Positions 34,961 to 43,932 of a stretch of 64,000 nt of DNA are shown here, piece by piece. Position 1 is the stretch's first letter. Every line of letters begins with the position of its first letter. Both the position numbers and the translations under genes were made by a program. The notes below the pieces were generated by a model. That model did not search any database and was not told the DNA's origin. It saw only the letters and a list, made by a program, of their open reading frames with translations. The stretch covers positions 312,501-376,500 of the forward strand of contig NZ_UIDD01000012.1 in NCBI RefSeq assembly GCF_900497695.1, in the 5' to 3' direction. Origin of the DNA: Pseudomonas wadenswilerensis (GTDB lineage: Bacteria; Pseudomonadota; Gammaproteobacteria; Pseudomonadales; Pseudomonadaceae).

Positions 34961-35452
34961 TTATTGCAGCGAAGGGGCTTCGCCAGCTTCCTGCATGCGT
35001 TGCATTTCCTGAGCGTACAGAGCGTCGAAGTTGACCGGCGAGAGCATCAGTGCCGGGAACGAACCACGGGTCACCAGGCTGTCCAGCGCTTCACGGGCGT
35101 ACGGGAACAGGATGTTCGGGCAGAACGCGCCCAGGGTGTGGCTCATCGACGCCGGGTCGAGGTTCTTGATCAGGAAGATACCGGCCTGCTGCACTTCAGC
35201 GATGAAGGCTACTTCGTCGCCGTTCTTCACGGTCACCGACAGGGTCAGCACGACTTCGTGGAAGTCGCCTTCCAGGCCTTTCTGCTTGGTGTTCAGGTCC
35301 AGGGCAACGCTCGGTTCCCACTGCTGACGGAAGATCGCCGGGCTTTTCGGCGCTTCGAACGACAGGTCGCGCACGTAGATGCGCTGCAGGGAGAACTGCG
35401 GCGTGTTGTCGTCGGCTGCGGCTGCGGCGTCGTTGTTCTGTTGATCAGTCAT
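34961..35452 (-). CDS. secB: Protein-export chaperone SecB
   Basis: Cytosolic homotetrameric chaperone that keeps precursors unfolded and hands them to SecA. The 163-residue product has QFSLQRIYVRDLSFEAPKSP at the N-terminus and LGAFCPNILFPYARE and GSFPALMLSPVNFDALY in the conserved C-terminal half. ATG at 35452 follows AAGGATC. It is the third gene of a rhodanese-grxC-secB unit (40 bases after grxC), an arrangement shared with enteric bacteria. Confidence 0.98.
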   Translation of the reverse strand: MTDQQNNDAAAAADDNTPQFSLQRIYVRDLSFEAPKSPAIFRQQWEPSVALDLNTKQKGLEGDFHEVVLTLSVTVKNGDEVAFIAEVQQAGIFLIKNLDPASMSHTLGAFCPNILFPYAREALDSLVTRGSFPALMLSPVNFDALYAQEMQRMQEAGEAPSLQ

Positions 35453-35492
35453 GACAGATCCTTCTTTCCAGAGTCTTTAATGGGTTTCTGAT

Positions 35493-35747
35493 TCAGGCCT
35501 TGAGCAGCGCGTCGAGCTTGCCGGCGCGCTCCAGGGCATACAGGTCGTCGCAACCGCCGACGTGGGTGGAGCCGATCCAGATCTGCGGCACCGAGGTACG
35601 GCCGGCCTTCTGGCTCATTTCGGCGCGCACCTGAGGCTTGCCATCGACCTTGATCTCTTCGAAGGCCACGCCTTTGCTTTCGAGCAGGTATTTTGCCCGC
35701 GAGCAGTAAGGGCAGTAATCGCTGGAGTAGACGATGACGTTGCTCAT
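35493..35747 (-). CDS. grxC: Glutaredoxin 3
   Basis: A small dithiol glutaredoxin of 84 residues reduced by glutathione. The active site CPYC is at residues 12-15; TSVPQIWIGSTHVGGCDDL is the cis-Pro and glutathione-binding region. It starts one base after the rhodanese stop and precedes secB. Confidence 0.97.
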   Translation of the reverse strand: MSNVIVYSSDYCPYCSRAKYLLESKGVAFEEIKVDGKPQVRAEMSQKAGRTSVPQIWIGSTHVGGCDDLYALERAGKLDALLKA

Positions 35748-35748
35748 A

Positions 35749-36165
35749 TCACTTCACCAGCGGCAGGTTATCGGCCTTCCAGCTCGACACGCCACCCGAC
35801 AGCTTGGCAGCGGTGAAGCCGGCCTTGAGCAGTTCGCGCGCGGTGGTGCCGGCGTGCTGGCCCATGGCGTCGACGATGATCAGGGTCTTGTTGGCCTTGT
35901 GCTTTTCCAGCTCGCCGATGCGCGCGGCAACCTTGTCCTGGGGAATATTCACGGCGCCAACGATATGGCCGGCGGCGTAGTCCTTGCTCGAACGGATGTC
36001 GATCACCAGGCCCTTGTCGGCGTTGACCAGCGCGGTCAGTTCGCCAGTGCTGAGGCTGCGGCCGCCCTTGCGTGCTTCGGTGACGATCAGCAAAACCAGC
36101 AGAACGACGAAGATACCGACCAGCAGATAGTGATTTGTTGCGAATTCAATCAGGTGAGCAACCAT
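35749..36165 (-). CDS. Membrane-anchored rhodanese-like protein (YibN type), active-site Cys absent
   Basis: 138 residues with an N-terminal membrane helix (LLVGIFVVLLVLLIV) and a rhodanese domain (LVIDIRSSKDYAAGHIVGAVNIP). The catalytic loop, normally a cysteine followed by a short phosphate-cradle-like loop, reads VDAMGQHAGT here, so the sulphurtransferase cysteine is missing. It is therefore probably not a sulphurtransferase; a structural or membrane-biogenesis role like that suggested for YibN is possible. It heads the grxC-secB unit. Confidence 0.88.
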   Translation of the reverse strand: MVAHLIEFATNHYLLVGIFVVLLVLLIVTEARKGGRSLSTGELTALVNADKGLVIDIRSSKDYAAGHIVGAVNIPQDKVAARIGELEKHKANKTLIIVDAMGQHAGTTARELLKAGFTAAKLSGGVSSWKADNLPLVK

Positions 36166-36382
36166 CGGAGGGTGTTCCAGGCCATTAAAAATGTTGGCCA
36201 GTATACACAGCCCCCAAGGTCGGCCAAAGCCCGCCGGGCAGGGTTATCGCCAGTAATTCTCATTACCGGGCTGCAGCCCGTCGGCCCGCGCTGCCAGGCC
36301 TGCAAGGTTAATTCGTCATTGCTGGCCAATTTGCCCTAAAATGCGTGCCTTTATCATCTGAACAACCGTGAGTGTGGGATTG

Positions 36383-37918
36383 ATGACGAGCACGCCAAAA
36401 CCCTTGGTCCTGATCATCCTGGATGGTTTCGGTCACAGCGAAAGCCACGAATACAACGCCATCTATTCGGCCAATACGCCGGTCTATGATCGCCTGCGCG
36501 CTACCCAGCCGCACGGCTTGATCTCCGGCTCCGGCATGGATGTCGGCCTGCCGGACGGGCAAATGGGCAACTCCGAGGTCGGCCACATGAACCTCGGCGC
36601 CGGCCGCGTGGTGTACCAGGACTTCACCCGGGTGACCAAGGCGATCAAGGACGGCGAGTTCTTCGAAAACCCGGTGCTGTGTGGCGCGGTCGACAAGGCT
36701 GTCGGTGCCGGCAAGGCCGTGCACATCCTTGGCCTGCTCTCCGATGGCGGCGTGCACAGCCACCAGGACCACCTGGTGGCCATGGCCGAGCTTGCCGCCA
36801 AGCGCGGTGCCGAGAAAATCTACCTGCACGCGTTCCTCGACGGCCGCGACACCCCGCCAAAAAGCGCGCAATCCTCGATCGAGTTGCTCGATGCCGCCTT
36901 CGCCAAGCTCGGCAAGGGCCGCATCGCCAGCTTGATCGGCCGCTACTACGCCATGGACCGCGACAACCGCTGGGACCGTGTATCGGCAGCCTACAACCTG
37001 ATCGTCGACAGCAGCGCCGAATTCAGCGCCGACACGGCCCTGGCCGGCCTTGAAGCCGCCTATGCCCGCGACGAGAGCGACGAATTCGTCAAGGCCACGC
37101 GCATTGGCGAGGCGGTCAAGGTCGAAGACGGCGACGCAGTGATCTTCATGAACTTCCGCGCCGACCGCGCCCGCGAACTGTCGCGGGTGTTCGTCGAGCC
37201 CGAGTTCAACGAATTCCCACGTGCACGCCTGCCCAAACTGGCCGCCTACATCGGCCTGACCCAATACTCGGCGAAAATCCCGGCCCCGGCCGCATTCGCC
37301 CCGGGCAGCCTGAACAACGTGCTCGGCGAATACCTGGCGAAAAACGGCAAGACCCAGCTGCGCATCGCCGAAACCGAGAAATACGCCCACGTCACCTTCT
37401 TCTTCTCCGGTGGCCGTGAAGAGCCCTTCGAAGGCGAAGAACGCATCCTCATCCCGTCGCCAAAGGTCGCCACCTATGACCTGCAGCCGGAAATGAGCGC
37501 GCCGGAAGTCACCGACCGCATCGTCGAAGCCATCGAGCAGCAGCGCTATGACGTGATCGTGGTCAACTACGCCAACGGCGACATGGTCGGCCACAGCGGC
37601 GTATTCGAGGCCGCAGTCAAGGCCGTCGAGGCGCTGGACCTGTGCGTCGGGCGCATCGTCGAGGCGCTGGACAAGGTCGGCGGCGAAGCGCTGATCACCG
37701 CCGACCACGGCAACGTCGAGCAGATGGAAGACGAATGCACCGGCCAGGCGCACACCGCGCACACCACCGAGCCGGTACCGTTCATCTATGTTGGCAAGCG
37801 CAAAGTGCAGGTCCGCGAAGGCGGCGTGCTGGCCGACGTGGCCCCCACCATGCTCAAGCTGCTGGGCCTGGAAAAACCGGCAGAAATGACCGGCTCGTCG
37901 ATTCTGATCGACGGCTAA
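36383..37918 (+). CDS. gpmI: Phosphoglycerate mutase, cofactor-independent
   Basis: Interconverts 3- and 2-phosphoglycerate using two Mn ions and a phosphoserine intermediate. I chose the ATG at 36383 (MTSTPKPLVLIILDGFG) behind a GTGGGA site; a GTG at 36368 is in frame but less likely. The 511 residues are full length. DGFGHSESHEYNA (metal Asp), MGNSEVGHMNLGAGR (the catalytic Ser), DGRDTPP and TADHGNVEQMED are all present. It is divergent from the rhodanese gene; a TAAAAT -10-like element lies at about 36346. Confidence 0.97.
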   Translation: MTSTPKPLVLIILDGFGHSESHEYNAIYSANTPVYDRLRATQPHGLISGSGMDVGLPDGQMGNSEVGHMNLGAGRVVYQDFTRVTKAIKDGEFFENPVLCGAVDKAVGAGKAVHILGLLSDGGVHSHQDHLVAMAELAAKRGAEKIYLHAFLDGRDTPPKSAQSSIELLDAAFAKLGKGRIASLIGRYYAMDRDNRWDRVSAAYNLIVDSSAEFSADTALAGLEAAYARDESDEFVKATRIGEAVKVEDGDAVIFMNFRADRARELSRVFVEPEFNEFPRARLPKLAAYIGLTQYSAKIPAPAAFAPGSLNNVLGEYLAKNGKTQLRIAETEKYAHVTFFFSGGREEPFEGEERILIPSPKVATYDLQPEMSAPEVTDRIVEAIEQQRYDVIVVNYANGDMVGHSGVFEAAVKAVEALDLCVGRIVEALDKVGGEALITADHGNVEQMEDECTGQAHTAHTTEPVPFIYVGKRKVQVREGGVLADVAPTMLKLLGLEKPAEMTGSSILIDG

Positions 37919-37927
37919 AGCCGCTGA

Positions 37928-38002
37928 AGACAAGCTACAAGCCGCAAGAAAGAGCCCATTCACCCATTTTTCTTGCCGCTTGTAGCTTGCCGCTTGCAGC
38001 TA
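37928..38002. repeat. Inverted repeat of the CAAGCTACAAGC family
   Basis: ACAAGCTACAAGCCGCAAGAAA faces TTTCTTGCCGCTTGTAGCTT, with an extra CCGCTTGCAGCT half at the right end. It can form a stem of about 20 pairs with one mismatch after gpmI and may act as its terminator. A related copy lies at 48530-48665. Confidence 0.8.
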
Positions 38003-38070
38003 AAGCCGTTTTTTTTGCAGCCTATGGCGGGCATACTAGGCCAGTCTCTATGCCTGGTGCCGCCCACCCC

Positions 38071-39357
38071 ATGTTTCGCGCCCTGATCCTACTCGCCCTG
38101 TCTTGCCTGCTCAGCCCGGCCTTCGCCGATGAGCGCGCGCAAACCCAGCAACAACTGGACGCCACGCGCCAGGACATTACCGAGCTGAAAAAGATGCTTG
38201 GCAAGTTGCAGGAGGAAAAATCCGGTGTGCAGAAAGACCTGCGCTCAACCGAAACCGACATCGGCAAGCTGGAAAAGCAGGTGGAGGCCCTGCAACTCGA
38301 ACTAAAAAAGACGGAAGGCGAACTGGAGCGCCTTGATACCGAGAAAAAAAAACTCCAGAGCGCCCGCATTGAACAGCAACGACTGATCGCCATCCAGGCC
38401 CGTTCGGCCTACCAGAATGGCCGCGAGGAATACCTGAAACTGCTGCTCAACCAGCAGAATCCGGAAAAATTCGCCCGCACCCTGACCTATTACGATTACC
38501 TGAGCCAGGCGCGCCTGACCCAGTTGCGCAACTTCAACGAGACCTTGCGCCAACTGGCCAACGTCGAGAAAGACATCAGCCTGCAACAAGCGCAGCTGCT
38601 GGCCCAGCAAGGCACCCTCGACAGCCAGCGCCAGGAGCTGGAGAAAGTCCGTACCGAGCGTAAAGAGGTGCTGGCCAAGCTCAACAATGACGTCAAGGCC
38701 CGCGACCAGAAGCTGCAGGCCCGTGAGCAGGACCAGGCCGACCTGAGCAAAGTGCTCAAGACCATCGAGGAAACCCTCGCCCGCCAGGCCCGTGAAGCCG
38801 AGGAAGCGCGGCAGAAGGCCCTGCTCGCCGCCCAGGAAGCGGAAAAACAACGCCAGCGCGAAGCCCTGGCCGCCAGCAACAGCGACGCGCCGAAGAAGCC
38901 CAAGGCTATTCCCGGCCCGCTGGTCTCCAGCAGTGGCGAAACCTTCGGTGGGGCTTTTTCTGCCGCACGGGGAAAACTTCCATGGCCTGTCAATGGTCGA
39001 TTGCTGGCACGCTTTGGCGAAACCCGCGGCGATGACTCGCGAGCCAAGTGGGACGGGGTGATGATCAGCGCCTCCCAGGGCAGCCAGGTGCGCGCCGTGC
39101 ATGGCGGCCGGGTGGTATTTGCCGACTGGTTGCGCGGCGCTGGACTTCTGGTCATTCTCGACCATGGTAATGGTTACCTGAGCCTGTACGGCCATAACCA
39201 GAGCCTGCTCAAGAGCGCCGGCGATGTGGTCAAGGCCGGTGAGGCCATCTCCACCGTCGGCAACAGCGGCGGCCAGAACAGCTCGGGGCTGTATTTCGCC
39301 ATCCGCCAGCAGGGGCGCCCCAGCGACCCCGCACAATGGTGTCGTGCCCAGGGATAG
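38071..39357 (+). CDS. EnvC-like murein hydrolase activator (degenerate M23/LytM)
   Basis: Periplasmic divisome-type activator of amidases. The start MFRALILLALSCLLSPAFA at 38071 gives a clean signal peptide (an in-frame ATG at 38050 would add 7 residues). A long coiled coil (about residues 25-260, Gln/Glu/Lys-rich) is followed by a LytM domain (about 310-428). The zinc ligands of active M23 enzymes are lost: WDGVMI where H-x-G-x-D is expected, YGHNQS, and SGLYFAI where PHLHFEI is expected. This is the EnvC pattern. It is between gpmI and ctpA. Confidence 0.9.
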   Translation: MFRALILLALSCLLSPAFADERAQTQQQLDATRQDITELKKMLGKLQEEKSGVQKDLRSTETDIGKLEKQVEALQLELKKTEGELERLDTEKKKLQSARIEQQRLIAIQARSAYQNGREEYLKLLLNQQNPEKFARTLTYYDYLSQARLTQLRNFNETLRQLANVEKDISLQQAQLLAQQGTLDSQRQELEKVRTERKEVLAKLNNDVKARDQKLQAREQDQADLSKVLKTIEETLARQAREAEEARQKALLAAQEAEKQRQREALAASNSDAPKKPKAIPGPLVSSSGETFGGAFSAARGKLPWPVNGRLLARFGETRGDDSRAKWDGVMISASQGSQVRAVHGGRVVFADWLRGAGLLVILDHGNGYLSLYGHNQSLLKSAGDVVKAGEAISTVGNSGGQNSSGLYFAIRQQGRPSDPAQWCRAQG

Positions 39358-39444
39358 GCAACACCCCCTATTTGACGGCGTAGCGCAACTTCGGGCTGCG
39401 CCGATGCTCTACGGAGCGCTACCAGGATCAGGAGTTCGTTCGAC

Positions 39445-40773
39445 ATGCTGCACTCGCCTCGCCTCACCTCGCTGGCCCTGACCATCGCCATGGTCATCGG
39501 CGCGCCCCTGGCCCTTGCGGCCGAGCCGGCCAAGCCCGCCGCGATTCCAGCGACAACGGTCTCGGCACCGTCGGCCAAGGCACCGCTGCCGCTGGAAGAG
39601 CTGCGCACCTTCGCCGAGGTCATGGACCGCATCAAGGCCGCGTATGTCGAACCGGTAGACGACAAGACCCTGCTGGAAAACGCCATCAAGGGCATGCTCA
39701 GCAACCTTGATCCGCACTCGGCCTATCTCGGCCCGGAAGACTTCCTCGAGCTGCAAGAGAGCACCAGCGGTGAGTTCGGCGGCCTGGGCATCGAAGTGGG
39801 CATGGAAGACGGCTTCATCAAGGTGGTCTCGCCGATCGACGAGACCCCGGCCTCGCGCGCCGGTATCGAAGCCGGTGACCTGATCGTCAAGATCAACGGC
39901 CAACCGACCCGTGGCCAGACCATGACCGAAGCAGTCGACAAGATGCGCGGCAAGGTCGGCGAGAAAATCACCCTGACCCTGGTGCGCGACGGCGGCAACC
40001 CGTTCGATGTAACCCTTGCCCGCGCGGTCATCCAGGTCAAGAGCGTCAAGAGCCAGATGCTCGAAGACGGCTACGGCTACATCCGCATCACCCAGTTCCA
40101 GGTCAAGACCGGCGAAGAAGTCGGCAAAGCCCTGGCCAAGCTGCGCAAGGACAACGGCAAGAAGATGCGCGGCCTGGTCCTGGACCTGCGCAATAACCCC
40201 GGTGGCGTCCTGCAATCGGCCGTGGAAGTGGCCGACCACTTCCTGACCAAGGGTCTGATCGTCTACACCAAGGGCCGCATCGCCAATTCCGAGCTGCGCT
40301 TCTCCGCCGACCCGGCCGACGCCAGTGAAGGCGTGCCATTGGTGGTGCTGATCAACGGCGGCAGCGCCTCGGCCTCGGAAATTGTCGCCGGCGCCCTGCA
40401 AGACCAGAAACGCGGTGTGCTGATGGGCACCGACAGCTTCGGCAAAGGCTCGGTGCAAACCGTGCTGCCGCTGAACAACGACCGCGCATTGAAGATCACC
40501 ACGGCGCTGTACTTCACCCCCAACGGCCGTTCGATCCAGGCCCAGGGCATCGTTCCGGATATCGAGGTGCGCCGCGCCAAGATCACCGCCGAGCAGGACA
40601 GCGAGAACTTCAAGGAAGCCGACCTGCAGGGTCACCTGGGCAACGGCAACGGCGGCGCCGACCGTCCGTCGGGCAAGGGCGGCGGCGCCAAGCCTCGCCC
40701 ACAGGATGATGATTACCAGCTCAGCCAGGCCTTGAGCCTGCTCAAGGGCCTGAGCATCACCCAGGGTAAATAA
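39445..40773 (+). CDS. ctpA: Carboxyl-terminal processing protease (S41)
   Basis: Periplasmic PDZ protease that trims or degrades envelope proteins, including cell-wall hydrolases in Pseudomonas. The 442 residues comprise a signal peptide ending LALAAEP, a PDZ domain (about 95-180; GGLGIEVGMEDGFIKVVSP), and a catalytic core with NGGSASASEIVAGALQD (nucleophile Ser) and DSFGKGSVQT (general-base Lys). It is followed after 9 bases by the deacetylase gene, and with the EnvC-like gene forms a cell-wall turnover operon. Confidence 0.95.
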   Translation: MLHSPRLTSLALTIAMVIGAPLALAAEPAKPAAIPATTVSAPSAKAPLPLEELRTFAEVMDRIKAAYVEPVDDKTLLENAIKGMLSNLDPHSAYLGPEDFLELQESTSGEFGGLGIEVGMEDGFIKVVSPIDETPASRAGIEAGDLIVKINGQPTRGQTMTEAVDKMRGKVGEKITLTLVRDGGNPFDVTLARAVIQVKSVKSQMLEDGYGYIRITQFQVKTGEEVGKALAKLRKDNGKKMRGLVLDLRNNPGGVLQSAVEVADHFLTKGLIVYTKGRIANSELRFSADPADASEGVPLVVLINGGSASASEIVAGALQDQKRGVLMGTDSFGKGSVQTVLPLNNDRALKITTALYFTPNGRSIQAQGIVPDIEVRRAKITAEQDSENFKEADLQGHLGNGNGGADRPSGKGGGAKPRPQDDDYQLSQALSLLKGLSITQGK

Positions 40774-40782
40774 GGCCAGTTG

Positions 40783-41550
40783 ATGCGTTACCTGCTGTTG
40801 GCCCTGTTGTACCTGATGAGCGGTGTCGCCCTGGCGGCGCCGACTCAACCGGGCAAGGCCTACCTGACGCTGATCATCGACGACCTGGGCCAGAACCCTG
40901 CGCGCGATTCACGCACCCTGGCCCTGCCCGGCCCGGTGACCCTGGCGATCATGCCCGACACCCCGCATGCCACGGCGTTCGCCCGCCAGGCCCACCGCGC
41001 CGGCAAGACGGTGATCCTGCACATGCCCATGGACCCGGCCACCGGCCCCTACGCCTGGCACCCCGGCACGCCGCTGCCGGAACTGGAGCGGCGGCTGAAC
41101 GCAGCGCTCGACAAAGTGCCCTACGCCGTTGGCATCAACAACCACATGGGCAGCCGCATGACCGCGGAGCCTGCGGCCATGGCCTGGTTGATGGGCGAGC
41201 TGCAGCGCCGCGGCCTGTTCTTTGTCGACAGCCGCACCAGCGCCGCCACGGTTGCTGCCAAATCAGCGCAGAACATCAACCTGGCCAGTGTGTCGCGGGA
41301 TGTATTCCTGGACGATGTACGCACCACCGAAGCCATTGCCGGCCAGCTGCAACAGGGCATTGCCCTGGCGCGCAAGCAAGGTTCGGCAGTGCTGATCGGC
41401 CATCCTTATCCACAGACCCTGGAAGTGCTCGAGCGCGAACTGCCCAAGCTCAAGGCCCAGGGCATCGAATGGATAGAAATTCAGCAGATGATCGCCGAGC
41501 GCAGCAATCGCGCGATGTCCGGCCACGGGCGCAACGGTATTTACAGGTAG
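40783..41550 (+). CDS. Divergent polysaccharide deacetylase family protein
   Basis: 255 residues with a signal peptide (MRYLLLALLYLMSGVALA). The sequence AYLTLIIDDLGQNPARD starts a NodB-like barrel. GINNHMGSRMTAEPAAMAWLM and FFVDSRTSA are typical of the divergent polysaccharide deacetylase family (DUF610). Substrate unknown; a peptidoglycan-related role is inferred from its place after ctpA and the EnvC-like gene. The 3' end overlaps the convergent binding-protein gene by 10 bases. Confidence 0.88.
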   Translation: MRYLLLALLYLMSGVALAAPTQPGKAYLTLIIDDLGQNPARDSRTLALPGPVTLAIMPDTPHATAFARQAHRAGKTVILHMPMDPATGPYAWHPGTPLPELERRLNAALDKVPYAVGINNHMGSRMTAEPAAMAWLMGELQRRGLFFVDSRTSAATVAAKSAQNINLASVSRDVFLDDVRTTEAIAGQLQQGIALARKQGSAVLIGHPYPQTLEVLERELPKLKAQGIEWIEIQQMIAERSNRAMSGHGRNGIYR

Positions 41551-42281
41551 CGGGCGAACGTCGCCTCGACAAAACCGTCACTGCGCATCTGCTCCAGCGC
41601 CTGCTGCAGCTTGTTCACCACCTCGTCCGGCACTTCACGGTTGAGCGCCAGGTACAGCTCGGCGCCGTGAAAACGCAGCACCGTCTTGAGCTTGCTCACC
41701 CCCACCTGGCGCGCCAGGTAGCGACCGGCCGGGTCGCCGCTGGCCCACAGGTCGATTTCGCCGTTCAGCAGTTTTTTCGCGTTGTCGCGGTCGCGCAGCA
41801 CCAACACCGGGTTCAGGCCTTGCTTGGCCAGGTATTCGGCAATCGCATCCCCTTTATAAGCCCCGATACGATAACGCTTGGCTTCCTGCAGGCTGCTCAA
41901 GGCAATCGGGCTGCCCTCGGGGGCCAGCAAAATCCAGTCATCCGGCCCCAGCGGCCCGACCCACTTGAACAGCTTTTCCCGCTCGGGCTGGCGAGCCATG
42001 ACGAAAACGCCGTAGCCGGGGGTTTGCAGGGCCTGCTCGTAGATGCGCTGCCAGGGGAAGCGCAGGGTCATGCTGTAGGGCACCTTGGCGCGCTTGAACA
42101 TCTCGCGCACCAGGTCGGCGGCAATGCCATTGATGCCATCGTCGCGGGCAAAGCTCTTGCCGCTGATGGCCATGTTGTAGGGCGGGAAGTTTTCGGTGAG
42201 CAGCACCACAGGCTCGCTCGCGCGGGCGAGATAGCTGAACGACAGGCAGCTGCACAACAACAGGACAAGACGCTTGAACAT
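41541..42281 (-). CDS. Orphan periplasmic solute-binding protein (SBP_bac_3 family)
   Basis: 246 residues: a signal peptide (MFKRLVLLLCSCLSFSYLARA), then a type II periplasmic binding fold with EPVVLLTENFPPYNM, GIAADLVREMFKRAKV, RIGAYKGDAIAEYL and GEIDLWASGDPAGRYLA. Amino-acid-type ligands are usual in this family. No permease or ATPase gene is adjacent, so it may work as a sensor component or with a remote transporter. Confidence 0.85.
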   Translation of the reverse strand: MFKRLVLLLCSCLSFSYLARASEPVVLLTENFPPYNMAISGKSFARDDGINGIAADLVREMFKRAKVPYSMTLRFPWQRIYEQALQTPGYGVFVMARQPEREKLFKWVGPLGPDDWILLAPEGSPIALSSLQEAKRYRIGAYKGDAIAEYLAKQGLNPVLVLRDRDNAKKLLNGEIDLWASGDPAGRYLARQVGVSKLKTVLRFHGAELYLALNREVPDEVVNKLQQALEQMRSDGFVEATFARYL

Positions 42282-42420
42282 GGTGGCACCGGGCTCCTTG
42301 GCAACGCCAAGAGTGCCGGGGCCTAGTGCGCCTGTCCAGCATGGCGCTCACTATCTATGTACCACACGCCGGTAGCGCGGCTTGCGAACACTTGCGCAGG
42401 CATACACAAGGAGGTTCACC

Positions 42421-43869
42421 ATGCGCACGTTTTCCCGTCACTACCTGGGTGCCGCACTGGCGTGTTTAGCCTTGCAGGCAACCGCCGCGGACTATGGTCA
42501 AGGCCTGGCCGATCAGGCAGGCCCCGTCACCCTCGACAACGCCGACAACCAGAACGCTCACTGGAGCGGCATCGGCCGAATGTCCGCCGGATGTATCGGC
42601 ACCCTGATTGATACCCGGGACCCCTGGACCGACAACAACGGGCCAGCCTACATAATTACTAACGGGCATTGCGCCAATGCAAAAAATGGCACGATTACTC
42701 ATGACCAGCCAATAACCGGCACCATAGCCTTCAACTACTTCGCAGACACTGCCAGCAAACGCCAGGTCGTGGCCCTCAAGCGTCTGGTATGGAGCAGTAT
42801 CCAGGGTGTCGACCTTGCGCTGCTGGAGCTTGACGCACCACTCAGGGCAGTCATGGAAACAGGCATCGTACCACTGAAAATAGACCCTCCCACTCCCGTT
42901 GGCAGCCCGATCCTGGTGGTCGGCGACCCCATCAATCCCGGCCTTGGATTACGCTTGAGCACCTGCACCATGCAAAAAGCCGACGCCCATGTCGAGCGCC
43001 CATGGGTGTGGCGCAACATTCTGCGTAATCAGTGCGCGGGAATGGATGACGGGGCCTCTGGCAGCCCCATCCTCAACCGCGCCAACAATAATATTGTCGG
43101 TCTGATCAACAGCACTTCATTCAGGTCATACAGACCATCGGCGTCAGAGGGGCTAAACTATGGCGTACCTATTACGCGCTTGTTTCGTTGCGGCATGGGC
43201 GGGCGAGCGGACTTAACCTTGGACGGCTGCGACCTGCTGCCGGGCTTCGCACTGGAGCAGCAGAATCCTAATGCATTCCAGCGTGTACACAAGATCGCTA
43301 CAGCTGAGGACGGCAGCCCGCAGGTACCGTCATGGAATTATGAATTTATCATCGACACGCAGTTTTACCGTTACAAGACAACCCGGGATGCCCTGCAATG
43401 CGAGAACCCGGCTCATTACAGCGACACCCTGCCTGGGCCACGCGCCAAGATCGAAGATACTGTTGGCCCGGAGCCCGGGAGGCACTTTCTGTGTATCGTC
43501 GGCGTCGAGTCACCTGAGCAATGGGCCTCGCGCGCGCTAATGGCGAACAGCCTGAGCGTAGCCGTTGACCTGTACGAACAAGCCCCGGTACCAGAACCGT
43601 CCGTACTGATCGAGCCTCGGCGCTCCGGTGATATCAAAGTCACCTGGACCCTCGACCCACCCCATCTGGACACCTATCGGGCAAAGCGCGGCCCGATTGC
43701 CAGTACCGACTGTGCCGATGAGCGGGGCTACACGACTTTTTTCGGTAACCGCTCCGTCGTGTTCAAGGCGAACAAACTCCCGCAAAAACTCTGTACCTAT
43801 TCGCAAGACATCATCAAACAACGCTCGCCTGTTCGCACCGACCTGCTGCCAGCCCCTGCCGCCGGCTGA
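42421..43869 (+). CDS. Secreted trypsin-like serine protease
   Basis: 482 residues with a signal peptide (MRTFSRHYLGAALACLALQATA) and a chymotrypsin-fold protease domain. The triad is visible: His83 (ITNGHCA), Asp131 (GVDLALLEL) and Ser213 (DDGASGSPIL). Beyond about residue 260 is a C-terminal region with several cysteines that I do not recognise. A strong AGGAGG site precedes the start. The gene is visibly more AT-rich than its neighbours (for example around 42640-42720 and 43070-43160) and has less biased codons, suggesting acquisition. It lies alone between two conserved blocks. Confidence 0.85.
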   Translation: MRTFSRHYLGAALACLALQATAADYGQGLADQAGPVTLDNADNQNAHWSGIGRMSAGCIGTLIDTRDPWTDNNGPAYIITNGHCANAKNGTITHDQPITGTIAFNYFADTASKRQVVALKRLVWSSIQGVDLALLELDAPLRAVMETGIVPLKIDPPTPVGSPILVVGDPINPGLGLRLSTCTMQKADAHVERPWVWRNILRNQCAGMDDGASGSPILNRANNNIVGLINSTSFRSYRPSASEGLNYGVPITRLFRCGMGGRADLTLDGCDLLPGFALEQQNPNAFQRVHKIATAEDGSPQVPSWNYEFIIDTQFYRYKTTRDALQCENPAHYSDTLPGPRAKIEDTVGPEPGRHFLCIVGVESPEQWASRALMANSLSVAVDLYEQAPVPEPSVLIEPRRSGDIKVTWTLDPPHLDTYRAKRGPIASTDCADERGYTTFFGNRSVVFKANKLPQKLCTYSQDIIKQRSPVRTDLLPAPAAG

Positions 43870-43883
43870 CAGCCGTCCATGAA

Positions 43884-43915
43884 AAAGGGCCCTGTTCCTG
43901 CGAACAGAGCCCTTC
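43884..43915. terminator. Stem-loop between the protease gene and betT
   Basis: AAGGGC-C-CTGTTC, loop CTGC, GAACAG-A-GCCCTT, between convergent genes. On the minus strand it ends CCCTTTTTC, so it serves betT as well. Confidence 0.8.
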
Positions 43916-43932
43916 GGGTCCATCAGCCGTTA

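Noticed and set aside
36267..36280. Perfect palindrome CGGGCTGCAGCCCG upstream of gpmI.
   Set aside because: Short GC palindromes of this kind are frequent here by chance; no link to a regulator.
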